Shown in pieces: positions 9,037 through 18,490 of a stretch of DNA of 64,000 bases. The position numbers were made by a program, and so were the translations under genes. Origin of the DNA: Alteromonas marina (GTDB lineage Bacteria > Pseudomonadota > Gammaproteobacteria > Enterobacterales > Alteromonadaceae); NCBI RefSeq assembly GCF_000808575.1, contig NZ_JWLW01000001.1:1-64000 (forward strand), written 5' to 3'. Positions within the stretch are counted from its first letter, which is position 1. Every line of letters begins with the position of its first letter. The notes beneath the pieces were generated by a model. The model saw only the letters and a list, made by a program, of their open reading frames with translations. It made no database searches and was not told the DNA's origin.

Positions 9037-11424
9037 ATGAAAAACACTACATTCAAATTATCTCCTCTAGCAAAAGCGTTTGCGATGACCACTGCGGTTG
9101 CGCTGTCGTCACAAGCTTTAGCTCAGGAAGAGACAGAGGTAAAAGAAAAAGACGTTGAGAAGATCCAAGTAACGGGTTCGCTTGGCAGTCTTCCAGGCCA
9201 AGACGTAGAGTCTGTGTTTGGCTTTGGTAAGTCGATTCTTGAAACGCCACGTTCTGCATCAACTATATCTCAAGAGCAAATGGAGCGTTTTAACGTTTCT
9301 GACATTGATGAACTGGTAGCGTTTGCACCGGGAACATTTACCCAGTCTTTCTTTGGCGTTGCGGGCTCTCTTGACGTACGTGGTACGCCTGGTGAAGTTT
9401 ATTTTAGAGGTGTGCGTCGTTTAGATAACCCTGGCAACTACCCTACGCCAATTGGTGCCTCTAGCAGTGTTGATATTGTTCGTGGTCCCGCCTCACCTAT
9501 TTATGGTCCCGCTAAAATAGGTGGGTACCTCAACTTTAACCCAAAGTCAGCGAAAGTAGGTAGAGGTCAATATTTAGATAGTCCTACTGGTCAGTTTTCA
9601 TATACCACAGGCTCGTGGGACAAGAATATCCTTACTGCAGAAGTGGGTGGCCCAGGCAAATTTGCGGGCAAAGATCTTGGCTACTACGTCTATGCAGAAC
9701 AAGAAAACTCTGACTCTTTTTATCGCAACAGTGAAACAGACCAAACCGTAGTTCAAGCCGCCTTTGACATGGATCTGACCGACAACTTAAGCATCGAATT
9801 TGGCGGCATGTATCATAAGTATGACGGTAATCAAAACGCTGGTTGGAACCGTGTTACTCAAGATTTAATTGATAACGGTACTTACATCACTGGTAACGCA
9901 AAACCTTTGGATACTGACGGCGATGGTAGCATCAGTCACTTTGAATACTTTGCAGCAAACCTTTTTGTTGAAGTTGATCCACTAACAGAAGACGGTTCTA
10001 GTTTTAGTGACGACATGGCTCTAGTAGATGTGGGCACCGCTCAACTCGGTCGTGATCAGACCCTGATTGCTGCTGATGATGTGCTAGAAAATGAAGTTAC
10101 TACGCTTTACTTCGATATGATTTATTTTGCAGATGATTGGGAAGTAAAGAACCAGTTTTTCTACGAAAGTTATGAGAATCTAAACGAAAATGCCTATGGT
10201 TTTTCTCAATTTCATGATGCGTATGTCATTGAGGACAAAATAGTATTCGCCACTGAATATGAAAACGATAGCTTATTTGCTCAGTTTCAATTCTCTCCGT
10301 CAATTCGTTATACAGATTTCGAAAGCGGTGACGATTTCATTAATGAATTTTTTGATAGACGTGACCTAACTGGCCCCTCTACTGCTTTAGACAGACGTTT
10401 GCTTGCTACCCGTGCAGGGTTTGGTTATTCAAACTATGATGTGGGTAACTACCTTAATTTAGGTGTCGCAGTAATGACTGACCTAACATGGGAAAACGGT
10501 TTGAACATTGTGCTTGGTTTGCGATACGACTCTGTCGACGTTGAAAGCACAACACCAGGAGGTATTACGCTATTTGGTGGTGATGAAGATGTTACGGCTG
10601 AAGACAAAGAAGATGGTATTTCGTGGAATGCGAGTGTTTCATACAAAACAGACTTCGGTTTAATCCCTTACATCACGGTTGCTGAGCAAGCGACTATCGT
10701 AGCAGGTCAAGGCGCGAACATCGATGTCGAAAACATTCCAGGCGGATACTTCGATACATCTGAGCTTTTTGAGTACGGTGTTAAGGGGTCGTTTCTGGAC
10801 GACAGCTTGTATGTGGCTCTATCAATTTATGAGCAAGAGCGTACAGATATAAATGCGCAGTCTACTGTTACAAACAACACTACACTAAATGAAGGTACTG
10901 AGTTTGAACTTCGCTGGGTTGTAAACGAACAGTTAGTGCTAACGGCTGTTTATACTAACATCGAAGTAACTAATTTAACCGTACTTGATGGTGGGGGTTT
11001 CCAATTTGGTTTCTTCGGTGCTGAAGACTTTGCAAACATTGACGACCCGTCTATCTTCTTTGGCGGTACGCCAAACGGCAATACAGCTTACGGTAACACC
11101 ACCGCGATTAAAGCTGGTATTCCAGAAAACACGTACGGCTTAACTGCGACTTACGATTTCTTGAATGGCTATGCCGCAAGTGTAAGTGTAGTAAATGCCG
11201 ATGAGGTAGCATCTGGCTTCTCAGGTGCCGTAACATTACCTTCGTATACGTTGGTGAATGCTGGCCTTTCTTATCAAGCAGAGGATTGGAGTTTGAATTT
11301 GACAGTTAAAAACTTAACTGATGAAGATTATTTCCGCTCTAACTTCCCAGATTTATTCGGTAGCCAAATCGTTCTTCCTGAACTTCCACGCCATTGGAAT
11401 GCTAAGTTTACTTATTCATTCTAA
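9037..11424 (+). CDS. TonB-dependent outer-membrane receptor, probable purine uptake
   Basis: A 795-residue TonB-dependent receptor. It has a Sec signal peptide of about 29 residues ending ALA-QEE, a TonB-box-like stretch (VEKIQVTGS), a plug domain (IVRGPASPIYGPAKIGGYLNF), a long beta-barrel and a C-terminal aromatic residue (FTYSF) for Bam-dependent insertion. ATGAGGAAACC supplies the ribosome-binding site. It stands between a purine permease and a nucleoside permease family gene and has a near-perfect RutR-like operator upstream. Uptake of a purine, nucleoside or purine-containing ligand is therefore inferred; siderophore transport is the general alternative. Confidence 0.88.
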   Translation: MKNTTFKLSPLAKAFAMTTAVALSSQALAQEETEVKEKDVEKIQVTGSLGSLPGQDVESVFGFGKSILETPRSASTISQEQMERFNVSDIDELVAFAPGTFTQSFFGVAGSLDVRGTPGEVYFRGVRRLDNPGNYPTPIGASSSVDIVRGPASPIYGPAKIGGYLNFNPKSAKVGRGQYLDSPTGQFSYTTGSWDKNILTAEVGGPGKFAGKDLGYYVYAEQENSDSFYRNSETDQTVVQAAFDMDLTDNLSIEFGGMYHKYDGNQNAGWNRVTQDLIDNGTYITGNAKPLDTDGDGSISHFEYFAANLFVEVDPLTEDGSSFSDDMALVDVGTAQLGRDQTLIAADDVLENEVTTLYFDMIYFADDWEVKNQFFYESYENLNENAYGFSQFHDAYVIEDKIVFATEYENDSLFAQFQFSPSIRYTDFESGDDFINEFFDRRDLTGPSTALDRRLLATRAGFGYSNYDVGNYLNLGVAVMTDLTWENGLNIVLGLRYDSVDVESTTPGGITLFGGDEDVTAEDKEDGISWNASVSYKTDFGLIPYITVAEQATIVAGQGANIDVENIPGGYFDTSELFEYGVKGSFLDDSLYVALSIYEQERTDINAQSTVTNNTTLNEGTEFELRWVVNEQLVLTAVYTNIEVTNLTVLDGGGFQFGFFGAEDFANIDDPSIFFGGTPNGNTAYGNTTAIKAGIPENTYGLTATYDFLNGYAASVSVVNADEVASGFSGAVTLPSYTLVNAGLSYQAEDWSLNLTVKNLTDEDYFRSNFPDLFGSQIVLPELPRHWNAKFTYSF

Positions 11425-11447
11425 ATACGCGTGGCGTTTAAGTCGTT

Positions 11448-11478
11448 ATCGTGCTTTCAAAGAACTTGAAAGCACGAT
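11448..11478. terminator. Stable hairpin after the TonB receptor gene
   Basis: A 13-bp perfect stem (ATCGTGCTTTCAA with TTGAAAGCACGAT) and a 5-nt loop lie 24 nt after the receptor stop. There is no T-tract, so it is more likely an mRNA 3-prime stabilising or processing structure than a complete terminator. Confidence 0.55.
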
Positions 11479-11507
11479 GACACTTTTCACATAAATCACG
11501 TTAAATT

Positions 11508-11542
11508 AAGAGCTCAGTTTTCTAAACCTGAGCTCTTTTTTT
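11508..11542 (+). terminator. Intrinsic terminator between receptor and nucleoside permease genes
   Basis: The stem AAGAGCTCAG/CTGAGCTCTT with a 10-nt loop is followed by seven T residues. It ends only 12 nt before the next ATG, so it could also act as a read-through control for that gene. Confidence 0.75.
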
Positions 11543-11553
11543 GGGAGTCTTCT

Positions 11554-12720
11554 ATGTCTTTAACCCTTTTCATTCGCCACTTTTCACAGCAACCGACATT
11601 GAGTACTGCTAAAAACAGCCGCAATTCAGCTTTTCGTAAACCCACTGTGTTGGCTGTTTTGATAGGCTTAGTAATAAGTGTTTTATCTACCCATGCTTAC
11701 GCTAATGGCGAAGAAAAGCCGATGGAAGTAAAGGTGGTAGTAATCAGTATGTTTGAAATAGGCGATGATGAAGGCGACGCACCAGGCGAATTTCAGTTGT
11801 GGAAGGCACGTCAAAAGCTTACAACAAAATACCCGCTACCCCACGGCTTTCACGATGTGTATGCAAATACTGAAACGGGCGTAATTGGCATAGTGACGGG
11901 TATGGGCACTGCGCGTGCTTCAGCAGCAATAATGGCGCTGGGCCTTGACCCTCGCTTTGATTTGTCGAAAGCCTATTGGCTAGTAGCAGGTATCGCTGGT
12001 GTCGACCCTGCCGATAACACTATCGGAAGTGCTATTTGGACTGATTATGTTGTAGATGGTGACCTTGCACATCACATTGATGCAAGAGAAATTCCTTCAC
12101 AGTGGCCAACAGGTTACTTTCCTCTTTTTACTCATGAACCTTATGAAAACGCCGAGTCAGTTGACGTAAACAACAGCCCAAATGGAGAGGTTTACACCCT
12201 TAACCTACCATTGGCGAAATGGGCCTATTCTCTTACAAAAGATACCAAGCTTTTAAACAATGAAGCAATGGATACGCTAAGAGCAAAATATACTCTCTCA
12301 CCTAATGCAAAAGCACTTCCTAATGTTTCTATGGGAGCACATCTATCTGCGTCTACTTTTTGGCACGGGGAAAAACTTAATACCTGGGCAAACGATTGGG
12401 TAGCTTACTGGACGCAAGACAAAGGAAACTTCGTCACATCGGGCATGGAAGACTCAGCTACGCTTCAAAGTTTAACGTATTTAGATAATGCTGGGTTAGT
12501 AGACAAAGAGCGCTTGATGATACTAAGAACGGCGAGCAACTTTACTATGCAACCTCCATCTTTAGGCGCTGCACAAAACTTGAAATTAGAAAGCTCGGGA
12601 GAAGGCTATGCAGCAATGGGCGCAGCAATTGAAGCTGCTTACAACGTTGGCTCTGGTGTTGTTAATGCTATTGTTGAAAATTGGGATTCTGCAAAACACA
12701 CTATTCCCGGTTCTGACTAA
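11554..12720 (+). CDS. Purine nucleoside permease (NUP family) protein, exported
   Basis: A 388-residue protein of the NUP / purine nucleoside permease family (PF06516), related in fold to nucleoside phosphorylases. Recognisable segments are VVVISMFEIGDDEGDAPGEF, GIVTGMGTARA, WLVAGIAGVDP, and the C-terminal MGAAIEAAYNVG. A long N-terminus of about 50 residues includes a hydrophobic segment (VLAVLIGLVISVLSTHAYA), so the mature domain is probably periplasmic. There is no polytopic membrane region, which argues for nucleoside binding or phosphorolysis-like chemistry outside the cytoplasm rather than a classical permease. The terminator before it and its own GGGAG ribosome site suggest separate transcription. 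Confidence 0.82.
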   Translation: MSLTLFIRHFSQQPTLSTAKNSRNSAFRKPTVLAVLIGLVISVLSTHAYANGEEKPMEVKVVVISMFEIGDDEGDAPGEFQLWKARQKLTTKYPLPHGFHDVYANTETGVIGIVTGMGTARASAAIMALGLDPRFDLSKAYWLVAGIAGVDPADNTIGSAIWTDYVVDGDLAHHIDAREIPSQWPTGYFPLFTHEPYENAESVDVNNSPNGEVYTLNLPLAKWAYSLTKDTKLLNNEAMDTLRAKYTLSPNAKALPNVSMGAHLSASTFWHGEKLNTWANDWVAYWTQDKGNFVTSGMEDSATLQSLTYLDNAGLVDKERLMILRTASNFTMQPPSLGAAQNLKLESSGEGYAAMGAAIEAAYNVGSGVVNAIVENWDSAKHTIPGSD

Positions 12721-12898
12721 CATTCAGAACGATTGATTTAAGTACAATATTTTAGTTGGAATTAACTAAGTTGGTATTAACCAAACTGCCAAATCTTGCT
12801 TATTATCAGTTCCGCTAGCGTTAACACGGGTGTTTAGTCACCTGATTTTGACAGGCTGTTCAATGCTTTTATATGCATTTCAAAGCACTGAACTGCCC

Positions 12899-14902
12899 CT
12901 AAGCCACTACAGATTTTGCATCTAGCGCTAACTTAAGCTGTGAAGTTACATCATTTTGTACAACAGGCTTTGCCAGAAAGTCTTGCATGCCCGCTTCGCT
13001 GCAACTGGATTTATCTTCAGCTGTGGTGTTAGCAGTAACCGCGATAATGCGCCCATGCTTAGGCATTAACGCTTCTTGCAGTATAATTTTCGTTGCGCTA
13101 ACACCATCAAGCACCGGCATAGCACAGTCCATGAAAATAATGTCGTATTTTTTGGCCCTCGCCATTTGTACCGCTACTTCGCCGTTTTCAGCTTCATCAG
13201 GTATGTAATTGAACTTTTCTAGCATAGACCCTAAAACCAGGCGGTTTATGTCATTGTCATCAACAACCAAAATATTTAACGGCACACTTAAAAGTTCAGA
13301 AGAAAGCGTTATCTCTCCATTAGACGTTTCGTTTAGTGTTGCCATTTCAACTGGAATGGCAATGTCAAAGCAGGTTCCTTTGCCTACCGTCGAGCGCACC
13401 TCAAGTTCACCATCCATTTTTTCAACAAGCTGGCTCACTATGGAAAGACCTAATCCATTTCCATTGAGTTCTTCACGAGCACTGCCGGTATCGTTTTGGA
13501 ACGGCCGGAACACCCGCGATAGAATGTCATTACTCATGCCTACCCCGGTGTCTTCGACTGAAGCCAGCAGAATAGGAACGTCGCCTTGATGTTTAAGCGT
13601 AACCTGCACTGAAATGTAGCCTTTTGCGGTGAACTTTACGGCATTCGACAACAAGTTGGTTATTACCTGACTTATCCTTGCCGCGTCACTATGCACATAG
13701 GTCTTTTCATCAAAAGACAGCACTGCATAGAACCGTACGCCCTTTTCTGCACACTTTGTTTTGAACACATCGACAATGTCTTCGCATAAAGACCGAACGC
13801 AGAAATCACTGTGGTTTAACGTGAATTCACCGTTTATAATCGACGTGTAATCCAGTACATCGTTGATGAGTGATAACAAGCGATCTGCACTATGTAATGC
13901 AATGTCGGCTTTTCTAATTCGAACGTTATCTTTTGTTTCAAATTTTATGGCCTGAAGCATTCCGGTAATGCCGTTCAGCGGTGTTTTTAACTCGTGGCTT
14001 ATGCGTGAAAGCAACATTCCACGCTCTCTGGATGCAGCTTCTGCTTCTTTACGTCGCGCATCCAACTCTAACCTAAGTTGAACCGATTTATTAACATTTT
14101 GACAGGTACCAAACAAGCGAACGCACTTACCATGCTTCATTTCTGCCATGCCATGGGTTTCTATCCATACCGAATTGCCTTTTGCGGTTGTAAGCTCGAG
14201 GGTTGAGCTCCAAGGCTCCCCAGTCTGGGTGCTATGAGAAACAATGCGGCTTATTTCATCTCTATCGAACCCTTCTTTGTAGAAGTTAATTGCAGTTTCT
14301 AGCGAGGGCGTGTAGCTGTCGTCTACTTCATGAATGATACGAGTTTGAGATGACCAAGTTAGCTCATTGGTAATAAGGTCAACCTCCCACGTCCCTACGT
14401 TTGCAACACTTTGCAGTTTTTCGTAGAGCGTGTTTTGTTTTGTTTCAGCTTTCTCTACGTGAAATTTTTCTAAAATGACAGATAACCAATCGTCGAGCAA
14501 TGTCACTTTATCTACATTATTTGACTGTTCGGGGCATGCGTTGATGAACACTAGGCAGACCTGCCCACCGTCGAGGTTGTGGACTTGGCCTCTTATGTAT
14601 TTTTCCGCGTTGAAATAAGTACTAAACCACCGTTTAAATGCAGTCGAACACTTAGCACTGCTTACGGGGAAACAATTGTCTACCGGTGAGCAATTTGCGT
14701 AAGAAGGGATTGATTTAAAACTGGGTGGATAAGCTGATGATGCTCTTACAAGAATGTTGACGGTGTCCTGGTCAAGATGCAAAAGCAAGCCTTGAAAAAT
14801 GCCTAAAGAGTCACAACCACGTTGCACTAACTGAGATAGCGATGCCTTTAACTGCGCTTCCAGCTTAACATTCAAACTCGATTGCTCGTCGAAATAAACC
14901 AT
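12899..14902 (-). CDS. Soluble hybrid sensor histidine kinase (PAS-HisKA-HATPase-REC)
   Basis: A 667-residue hybrid histidine kinase without membrane segments. An N-terminal region of about 150 residues is Cys-rich and resembles no domain I can name securely, possibly GAF-like. A PAS fold follows (about 160-275), then the HisKA helix with His303 in SHELKTPLNG, an HATPase domain with N-box NLLSNAVKF, DTGVGMS and GNGLGLSIV, and a receiver domain from about 543 with phosphoacceptor Asp592 (FMDCAMP). Neighbouring genes encode an Hpt protein and two receiver-linked c-di-GMP enzymes. A phosphorelay His303-Asp592-Hpt-REC is the natural inference. The signal is unknown; the location inside a purine island is suggestive only. 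Confidence 0.88.
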   Translation of the reverse strand: MVYFDEQSSLNVKLEAQLKASLSQLVQRGCDSLGIFQGLLLHLDQDTVNILVRASSAYPPSFKSIPSYANCSPVDNCFPVSSAKCSTAFKRWFSTYFNAEKYIRGQVHNLDGGQVCLVFINACPEQSNNVDKVTLLDDWLSVILEKFHVEKAETKQNTLYEKLQSVANVGTWEVDLITNELTWSSQTRIIHEVDDSYTPSLETAINFYKEGFDRDEISRIVSHSTQTGEPWSSTLELTTAKGNSVWIETHGMAEMKHGKCVRLFGTCQNVNKSVQLRLELDARRKEAEAASRERGMLLSRISHELKTPLNGITGMLQAIKFETKDNVRIRKADIALHSADRLLSLINDVLDYTSIINGEFTLNHSDFCVRSLCEDIVDVFKTKCAEKGVRFYAVLSFDEKTYVHSDAARISQVITNLLSNAVKFTAKGYISVQVTLKHQGDVPILLASVEDTGVGMSNDILSRVFRPFQNDTGSAREELNGNGLGLSIVSQLVEKMDGELEVRSTVGKGTCFDIAIPVEMATLNETSNGEITLSSELLSVPLNILVVDDNDINRLVLGSMLEKFNYIPDEAENGEVAVQMARAKKYDIIFMDCAMPVLDGVSATKIILQEALMPKHGRIIAVTANTTAEDKSSCSEAGMQDFLAKPVVQNDVTSQLKLALDAKSVVA

Positions 14903-15078
14903 TGTTCTTTACCTAAGTCTCAAACTCGTAAAAGAAGAGTACTAACCCGCGCTTTCAAAAATATCGAAAATAATACGTAATCACTCTTGATGATAGCGTG
15001 GTATTAACGGTTTCGACATTAAACAATAGGATAGTTTAGGGGTGCTAAAGATAGGCTAATTTTTAAGTATTGCACAAA

Positions 15079-15999
15079 CTAACCTTTGGCCCGATTTCTA
15101 CCTGACTCTTTTGCCTCAAATAAGGATACATCTGCATCTTCAATTAATGCGGAAATGTCATCTTTTACCACGTCCTCAGCCGTCCGGGCTGCAAACCCTG
15201 CACTAATAGACACGCGATTTTCAATGCCTTTCCCATGAGGTATTTTTGCCTTGGCTACTTCACCTACAAGCTGATTTGCCACAAGCTTTGTACCTTTATA
15301 ATCGCTGTAAGGTAGAATAATTAGAAACTCTTCGCCGCCAAACCGTATTACAGCGTCTTTAGGGCGCTTAACGTTATTGGATACTATTTCAGCAACTTTC
15401 TGCAAGCATAAATCGCCTTCAAGATGGCCGTACGTGTCATTAAAAAGTTTAAAATAATCAATATCGATCATTATTGCACCTACACTACCTTTATCTCTCG
15501 CCACCTGCTTTATTAACAGAGGGATCTCTTTCGTGAGGTACATGCGATTGTAAAGGCTGGTAAGTTGATCATGAAACGTCATCATTTCAAGATATTCAGT
15601 ACGAAGCTTGTTCTGAAGGTGTGTCTTTACACGATGAATAAGCGTTGAGGCATTTACCGGCTTCATAACAAAGTCTGATGCACCCACTTCCCAACATGCG
15701 TTTTCACTTTTGATATCCATGGTTGAGGTTACAAAAATGACCGGTATGTCTTTGGTTTCTGGCGCCGATTTTAATGCTGCACACACTTCTAAACCGCTGA
15801 TATCTGGCATGTTCATATCTAGTAAGACTAAATCGGGCAGCGCTTCGCCACAATGCGATATGGCGTCGCTTCCAGACTCTACAGTAGTGCATTGAAATTC
15901 ACTTTCAAGTATTGACTGTAGCAGCAATCGGCTCATTGGTTCATCATCAACAATAAGCACTTTACACTGTGAGTAGGGTTTAATTTCTTTTCTGTTCAT
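15079..15999 (-). CDS. Response-regulator diguanylate cyclase (REC-GGDEF, PleD/WspR-like)
   Basis: A 306-residue protein with an N-terminal receiver (VLIVDDEP, phosphoacceptor Asp61 in LLDMNMP, TS at 91-92, Lys113 in MKP) and a C-terminal GGDEF domain whose active-site motif is GGEEF (221-225). An RxxD allosteric inhibition site, RPKD at 212-215, lies exactly five residues before it. The enzyme should therefore make c-di-GMP from two GTP when phosphorylated and be feedback-inhibited. It lies downstream of the REC-PAS-GGDEF-EAL gene and upstream of the hybrid kinase on the same strand, with gaps of about 200 and 175 nt. Confidence 0.9.
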   Translation of the reverse strand: MNRKEIKPYSQCKVLIVDDEPMSRLLLQSILESEFQCTTVESGSDAISHCGEALPDLVLLDMNMPDISGLEVCAALKSAPETKDIPVIFVTSTMDIKSENACWEVGASDFVMKPVNASTLIHRVKTHLQNKLRTEYLEMMTFHDQLTSLYNRMYLTKEIPLLIKQVARDKGSVGAIMIDIDYFKLFNDTYGHLEGDLCLQKVAEIVSNNVKRPKDAVIRFGGEEFLIILPYSDYKGTKLVANQLVGEVAKAKIPHGKGIENRVSISAGFAARTAEDVVKDDISALIEDADVSLFEAKESGRNRAKG

Positions 16000-16197
16000 T
16001 GCTTTCTAATACAAGTACGTCGCGCTACTGTTTTTCATTGTAACATAACGATTTTTTTATATTTTTTAATATCTAACAGTCTAACACCTTAGGGATAGAT
16101 GTATATTGAAAAGGTTAACTTTTGACGAGCTTTAGGTATTATAAATAACACCTAAGCCGCAAGACTGAAATGTACCAAAGCAGGCTGCGGCTTTACG

Positions 16198-18303
16198 TTA
16201 GACGACTTCTTCATTACTGATAAATTGAATGAAAAAGTCGTTCATCGCTAGGGGGCGACACATAAAATACCCTTGTCCTAGGTGGCAACCAAGCGCTTTT
16301 AAGCTATTGAAATGTGATTGAGTCTCTATCCCTTCGGCAACGATAGTCAAACCCAAACTTAAGGCCAGGTGCACAATTGCGGTAACAATATCATGTGCCT
16401 GCTGTTCTTTATCCATATCAATAACAAATGAGCGGTCTATTTTTAGTACATGAAGTGGAAATTGACGTAGATAGGATAAACTTGAATAGCCAGTGCCAAA
16501 GTCATCAAGCGCTATGGTAATCCCCAGTGATGTTAATGCGATGAGGATATCGCGGGTTTGTTCAAAATCGTGCATCAACGCAGACTCTGTCACCTCTAAT
16601 TCTAATGACGAAGCTTCAATCCCCGTTGAACGAATTATTTCTGCAACCTCATCTGCAAAACCAGGATTTGCAAGCTGTTTTGCCGCAACATTAACCGCTA
16701 CTTTAACGTCTTGATGTTCGTTGTTACAGCGTGCAATGAACTCACAGCTTTTTTGAAGCACTTGTCTTCCGAGCTGATGAATTAATCCTGTTTCTTCTGC
16801 AAGAGGAATAAATTCGTCAGGCCCAATAACGTTGCCGTTTTCTTCGACTATTCTGACTAAACTTTCAGCTCCGGTAATCTCTTTGTTGTTGAAATCGTAT
16901 TTCGGCTGAAGGTAAATAGCTAAACTGTTATTTTCAATGGCTTGCCTAAGTTTAATCTCCATTTCAACCCTGTGATGCATGGCGTGCTGAAGGTCTTTCG
17001 AGAAAAAGCTAAATGTATCCTTCCCTTTTGATTTAGAGCGATACATTGCTGAATCAGCGTGACGCATCATTTCTTCTGCGTTAACGGCATCTTGCGGATA
17101 CAGACTAATTCCTATGCTTAGGCTTAACTGATGGGCTTTGTCGTCTATTTCTATAGGCTTTCTTCCGGCCTGTAAGCAGGCCATAGCAATACTGTCTGCG
17201 CTGTACCCAGAACCGATATCAGACAGCAAACAAGCAAACTCATCTCCTCCCACGCGGGCAAGGGTTGCATTCTGGCCGAGGGTGTCAGAAAGTCGTTTAG
17301 CAATTACTGATATAACAAAATCCCCTATCTGATGACCCAAGCTATCGTTGAGGTATTTAAAGTTATCAATATCAATTAGCAACAACGCGATGCTTTGTCT
17401 GCTAGTAAAGCTTCGTGCTATTGCTTGTACAACACGGTCGTGAAGCAGAACTCGATTGGGCAAACCGGTAAGTTGGTCATGATTGGTAAGGTGAGTCATT
17501 TTTACCGCCATCTCAACGGCTTCTGAAACATCTTGGAAGACCATCACAGCGCCGTTAATGTTTCCCTCTTCGTCTATAATCGGCGACGCACTATCTTCAA
17601 CCCTAAAAATCTGTTTATGCCGGCTAACGAGCGTCGCATTATACGACATAGCCACGGGGCGCTTTACTTCTAGTGCGTAAAGCGCCGGGTTTAACAGAGG
17701 TTCATGACTTGAGGCATCTCGCAAGTTCATTATTTCATCAATAGGCCTACCTGCGGCATCTTCCGCACTATAACCAGTTAGCCTTTGTGCCACGGGATTA
17801 ATAAATGTTATATCTCCCGCAGCGTTAATCGAAATGACACCGTCAGCTATGGATTTCAATGTAATAGCAAGCTGTTTTTTTTCCGCCTCAAGCTCTTGGT
17901 TTACTTTTTTCAGTAAGGCTTTTTGAGATTGAAGCGTGAGATGATTTTTCACCCTCATTCGGCACATTTCCACATCGATAGGCTTTGAAATAAAATCTAT
18001 CGCGCCGAGCGACAGCGCGCTATGTTCGTTGTCTGAATCGCTGTGAGAAGTGACGAATATTACAGGGATTGAAGCAGTGCTTGGACATGCTTTAAGCTGT
18101 TTGCACACTTCGAACCCTGAGAGTACGGGCATGCTGATATCTAATATGACTAGGTCAGGTTGTTGCGCTTTGACTATCGAAAATGCGTTAACGCTTTGCG
18201 AAACCGTAACAACATCTGCTAAAGATTCTACTGCACTTTCTAGTAACAAGAGTGTTGTTGGTTCATCGTCAATGATGACTACCTTTTGTGTCTCAGCTTC
18301 CAT
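16198..18303 (-). CDS. Receiver-PAS-GGDEF-EAL c-di-GMP signalling protein
   Basis: A 701-residue protein. The order is a receiver (DDEP, phosphoacceptor Asp55 in ILDISMP, Lys108), PAS (about 145-260), GGDEF (intact GGDEF at 352-356, no RxxD I-site) and EAL. The EAL signature reads ESL (480-482), but NVAAKQL, ELEVTES, DDFGTGYS (600-607), EGIET and QGYFMCRP are conserved, so phosphodiesterase activity is likely retained. An in-frame TTG 30 nt further upstream is possible; the ATG at 18303 fits the normal start of the receiver fold. It is divergent from the Hpt gene and shares its promoter region, supporting a common phosphorelay. Confidence 0.88.
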   Translation of the reverse strand: MEAETQKVVIIDDEPTTLLLLESAVESLADVVTVSQSVNAFSIVKAQQPDLVILDISMPVLSGFEVCKQLKACPSTASIPVIFVTSHSDSDNEHSALSLGAIDFISKPIDVEMCRMRVKNHLTLQSQKALLKKVNQELEAEKKQLAITLKSIADGVISINAAGDITFINPVAQRLTGYSAEDAAGRPIDEIMNLRDASSHEPLLNPALYALEVKRPVAMSYNATLVSRHKQIFRVEDSASPIIDEEGNINGAVMVFQDVSEAVEMAVKMTHLTNHDQLTGLPNRVLLHDRVVQAIARSFTSRQSIALLLIDIDNFKYLNDSLGHQIGDFVISVIAKRLSDTLGQNATLARVGGDEFACLLSDIGSGYSADSIAMACLQAGRKPIEIDDKAHQLSLSIGISLYPQDAVNAEEMMRHADSAMYRSKSKGKDTFSFFSKDLQHAMHHRVEMEIKLRQAIENNSLAIYLQPKYDFNNKEITGAESLVRIVEENGNVIGPDEFIPLAEETGLIHQLGRQVLQKSCEFIARCNNEHQDVKVAVNVAAKQLANPGFADEVAEIIRSTGIEASSLELEVTESALMHDFEQTRDILIALTSLGITIALDDFGTGYSSLSYLRQFPLHVLKIDRSFVIDMDKEQQAHDIVTAIVHLALSLGLTIVAEGIETQSHFNSLKALGCHLGQGYFMCRPLAMNDFFIQFISNEEVV

Positions 18304-18490
18304 GAGAAATACCACATAACTTGATAAGAACAATAATTAGTATCGTCTGACATACTGTAAAAAAAATTAGCCTTTAGTCTACTTTGCCTAATTAAGGAAG
18401 AATTTTACAGGTAAGCATTTGACAGTAATGCTTTAAGTCACGCACAATTAATGTACATTCCAATATCATCTGGATTCCTTGGTAATAAAA

